Shown in pieces: positions 30,412 to 39,523 of a stretch of 62,266 nucleotides of DNA. The notes beneath the pieces were generated by a model. That model ran no database searches. It was given only the letters and a program-made list of their open reading frames with translations, and was not told the DNA's origin. How positions within the stretch are numbered: position 1 is the first letter of the stretch; the number at the start of each line of letters is the position of its first letter. This DNA comes from Vibrio tasmaniensis 1F-187 (GTDB lineage: Bacteria > Pseudomonadota > Gammaproteobacteria > Enterobacterales > Vibrionaceae): contig NZ_AJZM02000227.1 of NCBI RefSeq assembly GCF_000272405.2, positions 1 through 62,266 of the forward strand. The letters run 5' to 3'. The translations under genes and the position numbers were made by a program.

Positions 30412-30849
30412 TTATATTACTCCCCTCACCCACACATCTTGACTACGTTGCATTAAATTCACACCCGTTCCGCACATTGCGACCGCTCTTACTGTGTATA
30501 ACTGAGAACTATCGACAAGTTGACCACCTGTTGGTGAGCACGTTATTTGAACATCTGCACATGTAATTGTCGTTGCGAAGTTCATTGCTGTTCCATTCAA
30601 GTTTGTACACTCTGCAGCCACATCAAATGAAACCGTTGTGTTGGCTCTAGGTGGATATATCTGCATTAAGGCTCGCTCTATTGCCGAATGAGCTAAAAGA
30701 TGGGCTTGAGTACCAATCACATCTTTTGTATGTGCGTCATTATTGGACCACTCTATGCGGCTTAAGGTTGTAGCAAGAAACCCCATCACCACCAAGACAA
30801 AGATGACGACAATATACAGGCTTCCGACTTGTCTTTTTTTAAGGAACAT
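30412..30849 (-). CDS. mshP: MSHA minor pilin-like protein MshP
   Basis: Pilus-associated protein of 145 residues with an N-terminal hydrophobic helix (about residues 11-30) after a basic start. The expected prepilin cleavage Gly is present (QVG followed by SLYIVV), but the glutamate normally at position 5 of the mature pilin is absent, as in PilX/GspK-type minor pilins. Several Cys residues lie in the second half. It overlaps mshO by 11 bp and is followed immediately by mshQ. Confidence 0.88.
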   Translation of the reverse strand: MFLKKRQVGSLYIVVIFVLVVMGFLATTLSRIEWSNNDAHTKDVIGTQAHLLAHSAIERALMQIYPPRANTTVSFDVAAECTNLNGTAMNFATTITCADVQITCSPTGGQLVDSSQLYTVRAVAMCGTGVNLMQRSQDVWVRGVI

Positions 30850-31561
30850 TGATCACCTGTATGTCTTGCTGGAAATTGGTCAGTTCATCCCCGACTTGGT
30901 TTCTAAATTCAAACTCAAGATGGACGATACCATTACGCTGAACATTTGCGGGTTGATAGTCTAAAGTCCCAGTCACTCCCGTATCCGAAATTGGGATTAG
31001 CGCGCCATTACCTTCACTTCTCCATACTCGGCCATTCACAATGCAATAGGTGACGCGGCCATTAGGATTGTAAATATAATGTCGATTTGAAACCGAATTA
31101 CCCACAAGGTTTACAGACTCATTAGCAAGCAAGAAAGTATTATTGGTTGCAGTTACAGTAGCTAAGGGGAAAATATTATTGGTCGGCGCCGCCTCTGTAG
31201 GGTTTATCACTAAAGATAATGGGGTTAGCGCAGCTGTCGTCAGTGTATTATCAGCCGTAACAAATTGAATATCATCGCCCGACACCGCATAAATCCCAGA
31301 GGTAACGATAGGGAAAAATGAAACACAGCGAGCTCCCGGGACGACAGCATTCTGATTGAACATATTCGGTACAGCATGACGCACTTCACGAGTGATTTTT
31401 TCCAAGACAAACTTGGCTTGAGTTTGTAAACGCTGCCTATCTACGGTGTCCGCATAGCCACGCGCACCCAATTCAACAAACCCAGCAATGCCTACAACTA
31501 AAATACTACCAACAATCATGGTGATAATCATTTCAATAAGAGTGAAACCTTGCCTTCTCAT
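30839..31561 (-). CDS. mshO: MSHA minor pilin MshO
   Basis: Prepilin-like protein of 240 residues with a very short leader ending RRQG and a mature start FTLIEMIITMIVG, carrying the Glu at position 5 (PilW/GspJ-like). Two cysteines near residues 100 and 170 may form a disulphide. Its start codon overlaps the mshD stop (TAATG), which implies translational coupling. It is expected to sit in the minor-pilin priming complex at the pilus tip. Confidence 0.9.
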   Translation of the reverse strand: MRRQGFTLIEMIITMIVGSILVVGIAGFVELGARGYADTVDRQRLQTQAKFVLEKITREVRHAVPNMFNQNAVVPGARCVSFFPIVTSGIYAVSGDDIQFVTADNTLTTAALTPLSLVINPTEAAPTNNIFPLATVTATNNTFLLANESVNLVGNSVSNRHYIYNPNGRVTYCIVNGRVWRSEGNGALIPISDTGVTGTLDYQPANVQRNGIVHLEFEFRNQVGDELTNFQQDIQVINVP

Positions 31562-32106
31562 TAGTAATTCCCTCGATAGGCATCCAGCACGATAGGAGGA
31601 TAATTTGAGGCCGAGATCGTTAGGCTGATTCTTTTCAGTTGATCGACCATTTGGTACGTCACATCAACATCTAGGCGGTAGTTTCTGTAGGTTGTTGCGC
31701 CATTTTCATCCAGTAATAGATTAAGGTCTCGACACCCGTTAGTTGCACCGGGTTCCCAACACCCATCATAGTCATCGACATCATTGTATAGAGCAATGTC
31801 AGCCTCTTCTGGGCCAAAGTTAGCCTCAGCAGTGCAATTCACACCAGACGCCCCCTCACCGCATCTAAATTCCCCACCATCAAAATCACTATTCTCGTCG
31901 AACCCTCGAGCAAGAATCATCGACATCACGCTTTGCCCTAGCGCGGCTGAACGAGTCTGATAATGAGGATCACCAGATCGACTAACCTGAGGCGCTAAAA
32001 AGTTTATGATGGTCATCATCGCGAGCCCCATAACCACAATCACAATCACACTTTCAATTAATGTAAAACCACGTTCTTTTACAGGTGATTTATGAATACT
32101 ATTCAT
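31561..32106 (-). CDS. mshD: MSHA minor pilin MshD
   Basis: Type IV prepilin-like protein, 181 residues from ATG 32106, which overlaps the mshC stop as ATGA; an upstream in-frame GTG at 32112 is less likely. The leader ends with KERG and the mature part starts FTLIESVIVIVVMG with Glu5 (PilV/GspI-like). Cysteines occur in FRCGEGASGVNC and DGCWEPGATNGC pairs. Confidence 0.9.
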   Translation of the reverse strand: MNSIHKSPVKERGFTLIESVIVIVVMGLAMMTIINFLAPQVSRSGDPHYQTRSAALGQSVMSMILARGFDENSDFDGGEFRCGEGASGVNCTAEANFGPEEADIALYNDVDDYDGCWEPGATNGCRDLNLLLDENGATTYRNYRLDVDVTYQMVDQLKRISLTISASNYPPIVLDAYRGNY

Positions 32107-32654
32107 GAGCACACCCCATTTTCGACATAACCTTGCGCGTTAATTTCCACACGGCAGGTATTCACATTTGAAGTAATCGTAATCACCACACCAGCTGCAA
32201 CGTTAACGACAACGCCTGCAGGTGTTTCACCTGTTGTAGGGTTACCTAATAAATCAAAGTTAACTAGAGATAGAGGAATAGCGGGAGTGGTATCAGATGC
32301 AGCCGTTAAGTTAACTCCGTTGAGCATAACCCAATCACTGCGAGCTTGGTTTTGCACGGTACAGCTCACTTCGGAACCGATACAATTCCCAACGATAGCG
32401 AGAATAAAATTGCTCTCTCCAACGACGGCCCCAAGGTCCACATTGGACTGCATACGATTCACTTGAACTTGGCGGACAACAGAAGTTACTTGCTCTTGAG
32501 CTGCAAAGGCAGAAAAGCTATCCCTTCCAGAAAGACGGCTAGCAGCGTAGGCAGAGACAATCGCGATCAACAAGATCACAATGATTAACTCGACTAAAGT
32601 AAAACCTTGTTGCTGAAACCCGATGTTTCTGTATGTTCTATTGAATTGATTCAC
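32103..32654 (-). CDS. mshC: MSHA minor pilin MshC
   Basis: Type IV prepilin-like protein of 183 residues. The leader ends FQQQG and the mature sequence starts FTLVELIIVILLIAIV (Glu5 present), FimT/GspH-like. Four cysteines in the C-terminal half may form disulphides. First gene after a strong hairpin that follows mshA, and coupled to mshD through ATGA. Confidence 0.9.
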   Translation of the reverse strand: MNQFNRTYRNIGFQQQGFTLVELIIVILLIAIVSAYAASRLSGRDSFSAFAAQEQVTSVVRQVQVNRMQSNVDLGAVVGESNFILAIVGNCIGSEVSCTVQNQARSDWVMLNGVNLTAASDTTPAIPLSLVNFDLLGNPTTGETPAGVVVNVAAGVVITITSNVNTCRVEINAQGYVENGVCS

Positions 32655-32747
32655 CGAAATCCAATCCGCTAAATATTTGATAGTTTGAAGATTAAGTGTA
32701 ACTCAGGGAAAGGAAGTTGTCTTTGTCGCTTACCTAAATTTCAGATA

Positions 32748-32773
32748 GAAAAAAGGCCAGCAATGCTGGCCTT
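32748..32773 (-). terminator. Terminator-like hairpin between mshA and mshC
   Basis: AAGGCCAGC (32753-32761) pairs with GCTGGCCTT (32765-32773); on the minus strand a T run follows (A run 32748-32754 on plus). As mshC-D-O-P-Q are downstream, this probably terminates most transcripts and lets some through, keeping major pilin in excess over minor pilins. Confidence 0.82.
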
Positions 32774-32793
32774 GATATTCCATGACAATACTA

Positions 32794-33351
32794 TTAACAG
32801 CCATTCGCACCAGTAGTGACAACATCAACAAATGCAGGTGTTGTGGCATTGGCAGCTTCAACATAAATGACAAAACAGCCATTGTTATTAGCAGGTGTAG
32901 TTGCATCGTATACAAAACCATTGTTCGCTTGTAGTGGGTCAGTCCCCGCAAATGAATAAGCGACAGCGTCTGGAACAACACCAGTTTCGGTCACATTCAC
33001 TACAACCCAATCGGTACCAGGTAAACCAACTACAGCAGTTTCAATGCCACGAGGTAATACGCCGATTGCCGTAGCTGTCGGATAACCAAAATTGATCGCA
33101 ATGTTATCTGTAGTTTGCGGCGTTGTTCCCGCATCACCTGTTTTAATTTGAGCTTCACGGCCATCTACTGCTGCACGGCCGTAAACGATACCCGTCGCAC
33201 CCGCCATTGCCCCACGCAAACCTTGCATCGACGATGTACGAGCATCGCCTTGTAAGTTTAAGAAACGAGGTGCTGCAGTAACTGCAAGAATACCTAGAAT
33301 AACAATTACCACCACTAGTTCTATTAGGGTGAAACCGCTTTGTTTTTTCAT
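32794..33351 (-). CDS. mshA: MSHA major pilin MshA
   Basis: Major structural subunit of the MSHA type IVa pilus, used for attachment to chitin, surfaces and as a phage receptor in V. cholerae. 185-residue prepilin with a short basic leader (MKKQSG) and mature start FTLIELVVVIVILGILAV carrying Glu5; the following TAAPRFLNLQGDAR matches Vibrio MshA. Two C-terminal cysteines (NNNGCF and GANGC) enclose the D-region. It lies 34 bp after mshB and just ahead of a terminator hairpin. Confidence 0.95.
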   Translation of the reverse strand: MKKQSGFTLIELVVVIVILGILAVTAAPRFLNLQGDARTSSMQGLRGAMAGATGIVYGRAAVDGREAQIKTGDAGTTPQTTDNIAINFGYPTATAIGVLPRGIETAVVGLPGTDWVVVNVTETGVVPDAVAYSFAGTDPLQANNGFVYDATTPANNNGCFVIYVEAANATTPAFVDVVTTGANGC

Positions 33352-33385
33352 AGTCTTTTCTCTCTATGTATATTTAAACGCAGGT

Positions 33386-33961
33386 TTACTGCAGTGTTAC
33401 GGTCACACGACCAGTTCTAATCTCGTAAACGAATTGATGCTGAGTACCGCCTTCCAATTGAATGTAAGTGCAGTAGTCATTGCTATTATCCGCTTGCGCT
33501 GAATATTTGTAATTCGAACCATTAGCCACATCGGTTAATGTTCCAACTTTTGGTGGGTTCTGAAGAAGGTTTTCCATCAAATCGACACACGAAGCATCAG
33601 TCACATCATTAGACGGAGCTGAAGCTGAATTTGTGTTTATAGACCATGGGTAGCCGTCTCTAAAATTAGTGCTTCCATTGCTACTTGTTGATCTGGTTAG
33701 CCAAAAATCAACACCATCGTAATTTACAGTATTGTATATTTCAACACCAATTCTTTCTGATGGACGAGCTTCTGCTTCCCATTGCGCTCTTGCTGAAAGT
33801 ACGCCTGTCGCAAAACCACCCGCGACACCTTCAATACTGGCTTTCTTGGCTTCGTCTGTCACATCCAAGAAACGGGGTAAAGCTGCAACAGCTAATAAAC
33901 CCACAACAACAATCACTATGACTAACTCGACTAGGGAGAAACCCTTTTGATTTTTAAGCAC
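33386..33961 (-). CDS. mshB: MSHA pilin MshB
   Basis: Second pilin-like subunit, 191 residues, starting at a GTG (33961). Leader ends KNQKG and mature part starts FSLVELVIVIVVVGLLAV with Glu5, followed by ALPRFLDVTDEAKKA, close to MshA in layout. Two C-terminal cysteines are present (DASCVDL and NDYCTYI). In V. cholerae this gene heads the structural half of the locus with its own promoter; here the 79-bp gap to mshF could hold one, but I cannot define it. Confidence 0.9.
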   Translation of the reverse strand: MLKNQKGFSLVELVIVIVVVGLLAVAALPRFLDVTDEAKKASIEGVAGGFATGVLSARAQWEAEARPSERIGVEIYNTVNYDGVDFWLTRSTSSNGSTNFRDGYPWSINTNSASAPSNDVTDASCVDLMENLLQNPPKVGTLTDVANGSNYKYSAQADNSNDYCTYIQLEGGTQHQFVYEIRTGRVTVTLQ

Positions 33962-34040
33962 TTTCTACCTACTCATCTAATTGCTAATGCGCATTATACA
34001 TTTGACCATGCATAAAACCATAAAAACAGCGCCAATACGT

Positions 34041-34496
34041 TCACAAGGGCAATATATTGACTTTGACACTAAATCTTTCTTTTTTGAGTAATATATCTAT
34101 CTGATACTTATCACTATAATGATAACGGCAATGAAAATGAATGTTATCACTTTTGTCTTCAATGTTTGGAGAGCTGAGACCTAAAATACGCCCCTTAGGA
34201 TATAATTGCTCCAACCAATAACCGCAATTTCGAGCCGAGTCTTGAATTGGCATAACCCACCCCGTTCTGCTGTAAGTCTTTGGCGGTTTCGCATCATTCT
34301 TTTGCTCCACACCAGATAACAAATACTGCTGTTTGAACAAATTCGCTTGCTCAAGAATTCGCTTGCTCGCAACGATTAATGCCGTGTTCGTTGCTTCTTC
34401 TTCTACTGTTTTCCATACAGAAAGCAATCCCATAACGAGAAAAAGAATAACCGCAACCCAAATAACAAAACGTGAGCGCTGTAGGTTATTCAGCAT
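34041..34496 (-). CDS. mshF: MSHA biogenesis protein MshF
   Basis: Small inner-membrane protein of 151 residues with one N-terminal transmembrane segment (residues about 9-27) and a periplasmic part. Assigned by position between mshG and mshB in the msh locus and by size; its biochemical role is unknown in the family. The mshG stop lies 3 bp upstream. Confidence 0.82.
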   Translation of the reverse strand: MLNNLQRSRFVIWVAVILFLVMGLLSVWKTVEEEATNTALIVASKRILEQANLFKQQYLLSGVEQKNDAKPPKTYSRTGWVMPIQDSARNCGYWLEQLYPKGRILGLSSPNIEDKSDNIHFHCRYHYSDKYQIDILLKKERFSVKVNILPL

Positions 34497-34499
34497 CCC

Positions 34500-35723
34500 C
34501 TAACCTTTGATTGCATCCAGCATTCCCCACATTGGCAAGAAAATACCCAGAGCTAAAACCAGCACCATTCCCGCAACGATGGTCAACAGAATAGGTTCAA
34601 TTCTAGCGGTTAACGTTTTTAGATCGTAATCAACCTCTCGGTCGTAAAAATCCGCAACTTCAAGCAGCAACTCATCAATACGACCCGTTTCTTCACCCAC
34701 AGAAATCATTTGTATCACGAGTGGTGTGAAAATCTCGCTGTTAATCGCGGTAGAAGAAACGGTACTTCCCGCTTCTATTGCCGATTTCATACCTTGAACA
34801 CGAAGTTCTAAAAAACGATTGTCCAAAGCTTCAGCCGATAGCGATAACGATTGGTTAAGCGGTACACCTGCTTTTAGCATCAAAGCAAAAGTACGTGAGA
34901 AGCGCGACAATAGAGCTCGATTGACCACCCCACCAATCACTGGCATTTTTAAGCGCAGCCGATCCCACTTTTCCCACCCTTTATCTGTCTTAACCCATGC
35001 TTTAAAAGCAAAAACAAGACCAAAGATTAATCCAAGCATTAACCCCCAGTAATTAACAAAGAACTCAGACATCCCCATTAAAATACGAGTTGGAAGTGGT
35101 AAATCGACCCCAAAACGCGCGAACATACTCGAAAACTGAGGAATCACGAATATATTCAAGACAAACATAGCGATTGTAATAAAAGTAATCACGAACGTTG
35201 GGTAACGCATTGCCGTTTTGATTCGCTTTCGAGTTTCAACCTCTTGTTCGTAGTATCCAGCCAGTTGTAACAATGCCTGGTCTAAACGACCGGTATTTTC
35301 ACCAACACTGATCATCGATACAAACAATGAACTAAATACCTTAGGGTGCATTTGCATCGACGCCGCTAACCCACGACCGTTTGTGAGTTCAGCGACCACT
35401 TCTTCAAGCGCTACTTTCAATTGCTTATTTTCGCAGTGCTGAGTTAACCCTTTCATCGATCTTAATAGCGGGACGCCCGCCTTAGTTAAACTATACAACT
35501 GTCGGCAAAACAGAACCAACACCTCTAAAGGCACATTCGGAGAAAACAGGCTGGATACATCCATATCCAGGATTGAACCGCCACTTTTTCCAAGTTTAAT
35601 CGAAGTTGGAATGATCCCTTTACTCATCAAACTGTCAGCAGCAAGATCTTCGTTATTCGCATCCAACTGGCCTGTCACTTGAGTGCCATCAGAACTGCGA
35701 CCTACATAACGATAAGTTGGCAT
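34500..35723 (-). CDS. mshG: MSHA inner-membrane platform protein MshG
   Basis: PilC/GspF-type platform protein of 407 residues. Two repeated GspF domains are visible (about residues 70-195 and 270-395), each with the conserved FCRQLYSLTKAGVPLLRSM or FSRTFALMLKAGVPLNQSL motif, and three to four transmembrane segments. It interacts with the extension ATPase MshE in this family. It starts 13 bp after the mshE stop. Confidence 0.94.
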   Translation of the reverse strand: MPTYRYVGRSSDGTQVTGQLDANNEDLAADSLMSKGIIPTSIKLGKSGGSILDMDVSSLFSPNVPLEVLVLFCRQLYSLTKAGVPLLRSMKGLTQHCENKQLKVALEEVVAELTNGRGLAASMQMHPKVFSSLFVSMISVGENTGRLDQALLQLAGYYEQEVETRKRIKTAMRYPTFVITFITIAMFVLNIFVIPQFSSMFARFGVDLPLPTRILMGMSEFFVNYWGLMLGLIFGLVFAFKAWVKTDKGWEKWDRLRLKMPVIGGVVNRALLSRFSRTFALMLKAGVPLNQSLSLSAEALDNRFLELRVQGMKSAIEAGSTVSSTAINSEIFTPLVIQMISVGEETGRIDELLLEVADFYDREVDYDLKTLTARIEPILLTIVAGMVLVLALGIFLPMWGMLDAIKG

Positions 35724-35735
35724 ATCACTCTACCC

Positions 35736-37460
35736 CTACAGATAAATTGGATCAGTGGCACCAGAAGCATCGCCTTCGCCAAGGTTCATTACCTCATCAA
35801 AGCTCACAACCCCCTGTATGGCCAATTCCATCGCAGAAGCTAACAGCGGTTTGTAATTTTCAGACTGCCTTGCCGTTTGAGCAAAACCAACGGCATCATT
35901 GGCTCTAAGCGCATCCATCATAGGCTGATCGAGCTCCAACATTTCAAACACACCAATACGACCACTGTAGCCTGTCAAATTACAATTTTGACAACCACGC
36001 CCTTTCATAAATGGCGTACCTCGCTGGTTTGGGAAACGAACACTCAACCATTGCTTACGCGCTTCATCCAGCTCATCATCAACCTTGCAATCAGTACATA
36101 CCTTACGAACTAACCGCTGTGCGACCACGGCTCGAACAGCACTTGCTACCAGATAACCCGGAGCCCCCATGTCCATCATACGCAGTGCACTGTCTACTGC
36201 ATCGTTGGTATGCAGAGTACTTAACACTAAGTGACCAGTAAGTGCCGCTCTCAAACCAATTTCAACGGTTTCATGATCTCGCATCTCACCAATCAGAATG
36301 ATATCCGGGTCCTGACGTAGGAATGTTCTCAAAATCGTTGAGAAATTGAGGTTAATCTTAGGGTTTACCTGAACCTGATTCACACGAGGAAGACGGTATT
36401 CTACAGGGTCTTCAGCGGTAATGATCTTTTTACCCGGTTCGTTTAATTCACTTAACGCACCGTATAGAGTCGTTGTTTTACCTGAGCCCGTAGGCCCGGT
36501 TACGAGAATCATGCCATGTGGGCGGCGTAATTGATGACGAAGACGAACGAGCAAATCACTCGGAATGCCTGACAACTCCAATTTACGTAGGCCAGCCGAT
36601 TGATTAAGCAAACGCATAACCACTGACTCACCGTGCTGTACTGGCATAGTCGACATACGAATATCGACCGATTGACCTTTAACGCGAATATTAAAGCGAC
36701 CATCTTGAGGCAGTCGTTTCTCTGAAATGTCGAGGTTAGCCATCAGCTTCAAACGCAAAACCAGTGCAGAAGCAATATTCACTTCATTCAACAACGTTTC
36801 ATGCAGGACACCATCAATACGCTGACGTAAACGTAATACGTTTGAATCTGGTTCAATATGAATATCAGACGCACCAACTTGAATAGCATCTTCAAACAGC
36901 GAGTTTACTAGCTTAACGACCGTAACTTCGTCGCTGTCTTCTTCAGCGATATCAAAGTCAAAGGCTTCATTAACTTTATGCTCAGCATGAAGCTGCTCAG
37001 CAAATGAGGCAATCTCTTTGGTTCTTCGGTAATAACGGTCGAAACCATCAACTAATTGTCTCTCTTGTGCGACGACAAATTCGAGTGCGTAGTCGCCTAG
37101 TTGACTCAGCAAAGATTCTTGGGCAAACAGATCAGCAGGATCACTCATTGCAACACGTAATGTGTCACCTTGACGCCCAATGACCAAAGCACGAAGGCGG
37201 CGAGCATGAACCTCAGGTAAAAGCTGCACAGCTTCGACGTCAACGTTAGCTCGGCTAATATCAATAAGAGGAATAGCAAGCTGTTGCGACAAAAAACTGA
37301 GCATTTGCTGCTCTGATAAAAAGCCAAGCTCGATCAGTGCATCACCAAGCTTACGGCCTGTCCTCTTTTGAGCGGCCAGAGCTTGTTCAACTTGATCTTC
37401 AGTAATGATACCCTCTTCTACGAGCAAATCACCGAGCCTTTTTCTTAATCTAATTTGCAT
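35736..37460 (-). CDS. mshE: MSHA pilus extension ATPase MshE
   Basis: PilB/GspE-type hexameric ATPase of 574 residues that powers pilus extension. The N-terminal part carries two MshEN c-di-GMP-binding motifs, RLGDLLVEEGIITEDQ (from about residue 8) and KLGDALIELGFLSEQQ (from about residue 36); the second begins with Lys where Arg is usual. Walker A is GPTGSGKTTTLY, the Asp box region and Walker B (DPDIILIGEMRDHET) are intact, and the zinc tetracysteine (CTDC, CQNC) lies near residue 455-490. It overlaps mshN by 11 bp. C-di-GMP control of extension is established for V. cholerae MshE. Confidence 0.95.
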   Translation of the reverse strand: MQIRLRKRLGDLLVEEGIITEDQVEQALAAQKRTGRKLGDALIELGFLSEQQMLSFLSQQLAIPLIDISRANVDVEAVQLLPEVHARRLRALVIGRQGDTLRVAMSDPADLFAQESLLSQLGDYALEFVVAQERQLVDGFDRYYRRTKEIASFAEQLHAEHKVNEAFDFDIAEEDSDEVTVVKLVNSLFEDAIQVGASDIHIEPDSNVLRLRQRIDGVLHETLLNEVNIASALVLRLKLMANLDISEKRLPQDGRFNIRVKGQSVDIRMSTMPVQHGESVVMRLLNQSAGLRKLELSGIPSDLLVRLRHQLRRPHGMILVTGPTGSGKTTTLYGALSELNEPGKKIITAEDPVEYRLPRVNQVQVNPKINLNFSTILRTFLRQDPDIILIGEMRDHETVEIGLRAALTGHLVLSTLHTNDAVDSALRMMDMGAPGYLVASAVRAVVAQRLVRKVCTDCKVDDELDEARKQWLSVRFPNQRGTPFMKGRGCQNCNLTGYSGRIGVFEMLELDQPMMDALRANDAVGFAQTARQSENYKPLLASAMELAIQGVVSFDEVMNLGEGDASGATDPIYL

Positions 37461-38625
37461 CGCTACTCTCCTCTAAAGCATTGATTATCTTTAAGCGATC
37501 ACGAACAAAGCCTTGCGACTGAGATGAGATCCCAACTCTAACCAATGCTCCTTGGTATGATTGCTTTGCAGCCATGAAATCAAGCTGACGTTCTTGCTGA
37601 ATCGCTAAGCCTAACCACCAGCGAGCATTATCTGAATCGACCTCAGTCAATTTTTGGTAGCTCTCTAGCGCAATATCTTCTTGTTGAGACTTTTGACTTA
37701 ATGCAGCACGCATTGCTAAGTAGTCTTGAGTTGGACTAGGTGGTAAGTGTATTAATGGGCTCAAAGCAGCTTCCGCTTGATTGGCTTTCACAAGTAGCTT
37801 CGATAAACCTAGGCGCAGTTTTTCACTGTTGATATTGAGTTTGATACCCGACTGAAATAACTCATACGCTTTGCGAGTATCACCTTTACCAAAATAGAGA
37901 ATTGCTAGTTTCTGACGGACATCTTCATTTCTTGGATCATAACGAAGCGCTTCGTTATAACCTTTCAACGCACCAGAAAGGTCATTGGCATCAAGAGCTT
38001 TCTGAGCTCGGCCTTGAGCATTAATAGAAAGTTGTTCAGGCGTTAATTCTACCTGCTCAATCAACATTCCATTACTTTCTAAATCGCCAGACGTTTCAGG
38101 TTGATTTGATACTGGTGTGGGATCTTTTTTAGCCACGCTAGCAACAAGCATTGGCTTTGCTACTTTTGCTTTAGGTGTGCTTTGAGATTTAGGTATAGCT
38201 TGAGATTCAGGGTTTACTTTAGGCTTTGTAACTGACTGAGTTGATGCAGCAATGACTGAATCCGATTTAGATTGAGTACTTTTTAGTATTACCGTGTTGT
38301 GAGCCGAAATGTTCGCTGAATCTAGCGTCACTAACTTCTTAGTCGGCGAGGACACAGGTTGAGTAATGGCCGCTTCAGGACTACCCTCTGAATTGCCTTC
38401 TGAAGTATCAATAACGGAAACTTGTATATCTCGAGTTGATATTGAGTTATCGACAGCAGGGCCTTGTGATATAGCCCAGCCCCCCATGGCCAAGCTAAGG
38501 GTAAAACCTGCGACCACCCAAACCAATGGAGAGCGTGTTTTTACTTTAGGTACCACCGCAGCTTCAATCGATGCTGTTGACTCTTTTTTTGCCAATTCAG
38601 ACAAGGCGTTATTAATGACGCTCAT
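37450..38625 (-). CDS. mshN: MSHA biogenesis protein MshN (TPR)
   Basis: Inner-membrane-anchored protein of 391 residues from ATG 38625, two bases past the mshM stop. After a short start (MSVINNALSELAKK) comes one transmembrane segment (residues about 35-52), a Ser/Lys/Pro-rich linker with repeated PKSQ/PKAK elements (about 110-165), then tetratricopeptide repeats (about residues 200-390). Likely a periplasmic scaffold of the pilus machine. Confidence 0.88.
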   Translation of the reverse strand: MSVINNALSELAKKESTASIEAAVVPKVKTRSPLVWVVAGFTLSLAMGGWAISQGPAVDNSISTRDIQVSVIDTSEGNSEGSPEAAITQPVSSPTKKLVTLDSANISAHNTVILKSTQSKSDSVIAASTQSVTKPKVNPESQAIPKSQSTPKAKVAKPMLVASVAKKDPTPVSNQPETSGDLESNGMLIEQVELTPEQLSINAQGRAQKALDANDLSGALKGYNEALRYDPRNEDVRQKLAILYFGKGDTRKAYELFQSGIKLNINSEKLRLGLSKLLVKANQAEAALSPLIHLPPSPTQDYLAMRAALSQKSQQEDIALESYQKLTEVDSDNARWWLGLAIQQERQLDFMAAKQSYQGALVRVGISSQSQGFVRDRLKIINALEESSDAN

Positions 38626-38627
38626 AA

Positions 38628-39467
38628 TTAGTTCCAACCCCACAGCATTGGCGTTTTAAATTTAGGTTTACACACATCGTATGTTTCATGCATTGCAGCA
38701 AAGAGATGTTGGTTTTCTATATTTTTCTTATCTTCACTAAAAGCAAGCAACAAAGCTTTATGACACAACTGGTTAATCAACCTTGGGATCCCCAAAGAAG
38801 AGCGCCAGATCGCTTTTTTATGGCTCAGGCTAAAGGGAGCATATTTGCCACCAGATTTAGCGATCCGGTTATCAATGTAAGCCACTGTTTCATCGAGAGT
38901 CAGTGGCCTCAGTGTCGAACTAAATGTGATTCTTTGACGAAATTGCCTTAGATGATAAGCCTCTAATCGAGCATCCAATTCCGGCTGCCCTAATAGAACA
39001 ATTTGCAGCAGCTTTTTATCTTCAGTTTCTAAGTTACCAAACAACCTTAAGGTCTCTAGAGCTTCATCTGACAAAGCCTGAGCCTCATCAAGAATCGCAA
39101 CCACTCGTAAGCCTGAGTTGTGCAATTCAATAAGTTTATGTTGAATGTTATCCACTAAGGTGGCTTCATTATCGGTAATCAAACCAAGCTCTTTAGCCAC
39201 GGCTTGTCGTAAGTCAGCCCCAGATAGCACTGGGTTAGGCAGGTAGATTAAAGCAGTACAATCATTGAGATGATTGACCAACATTCGGCACACCATGGTT
39301 TTGCCTGTGCCGACCTCCCCTGTAACCTTAACTAACCCCTCGCCCATTTCTAACGCCGAAATGACCGTTTGAATTGCCTCAAAATGAGGTGCTAAGCCAT
39401 AAAAAAAATCGGTATTCGGCGTTAACGTAAATGGTAACTGTTCAAAATCAAAATGAGCTTGATACAT
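38628..39467 (-). CDS. mshM: MSHA accessory ATPase MshM
   Basis: ExeA/GspA-like AAA ATPase of 279 residues. Walker A is GEVGTGKTMVCRML and Walker B is VVAILDEAQALS; the opening YQAHFDFEQLPFTLTPN is typical of the family. Unlike ExeA it lacks a C-terminal periplasmic peptidoglycan-binding part. It starts 56 bp after mshL and ends two bases before mshN. Confidence 0.92.
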   Translation of the reverse strand: MYQAHFDFEQLPFTLTPNTDFFYGLAPHFEAIQTVISALEMGEGLVKVTGEVGTGKTMVCRMLVNHLNDCTALIYLPNPVLSGADLRQAVAKELGLITDNEATLVDNIQHKLIELHNSGLRVVAILDEAQALSDEALETLRLFGNLETEDKKLLQIVLLGQPELDARLEAYHLRQFRQRITFSSTLRPLTLDETVAYIDNRIAKSGGKYAPFSLSHKKAIWRSSLGIPRLINQLCHKALLLAFSEDKKNIENQHLFAAMHETYDVCKPKFKTPMLWGWN

Positions 39468-39523
39468 AAGACGACCTAGCTTAGTAATTCACTACCAATC
39501 TGCATTGATAAAGTGAGTGGTTG

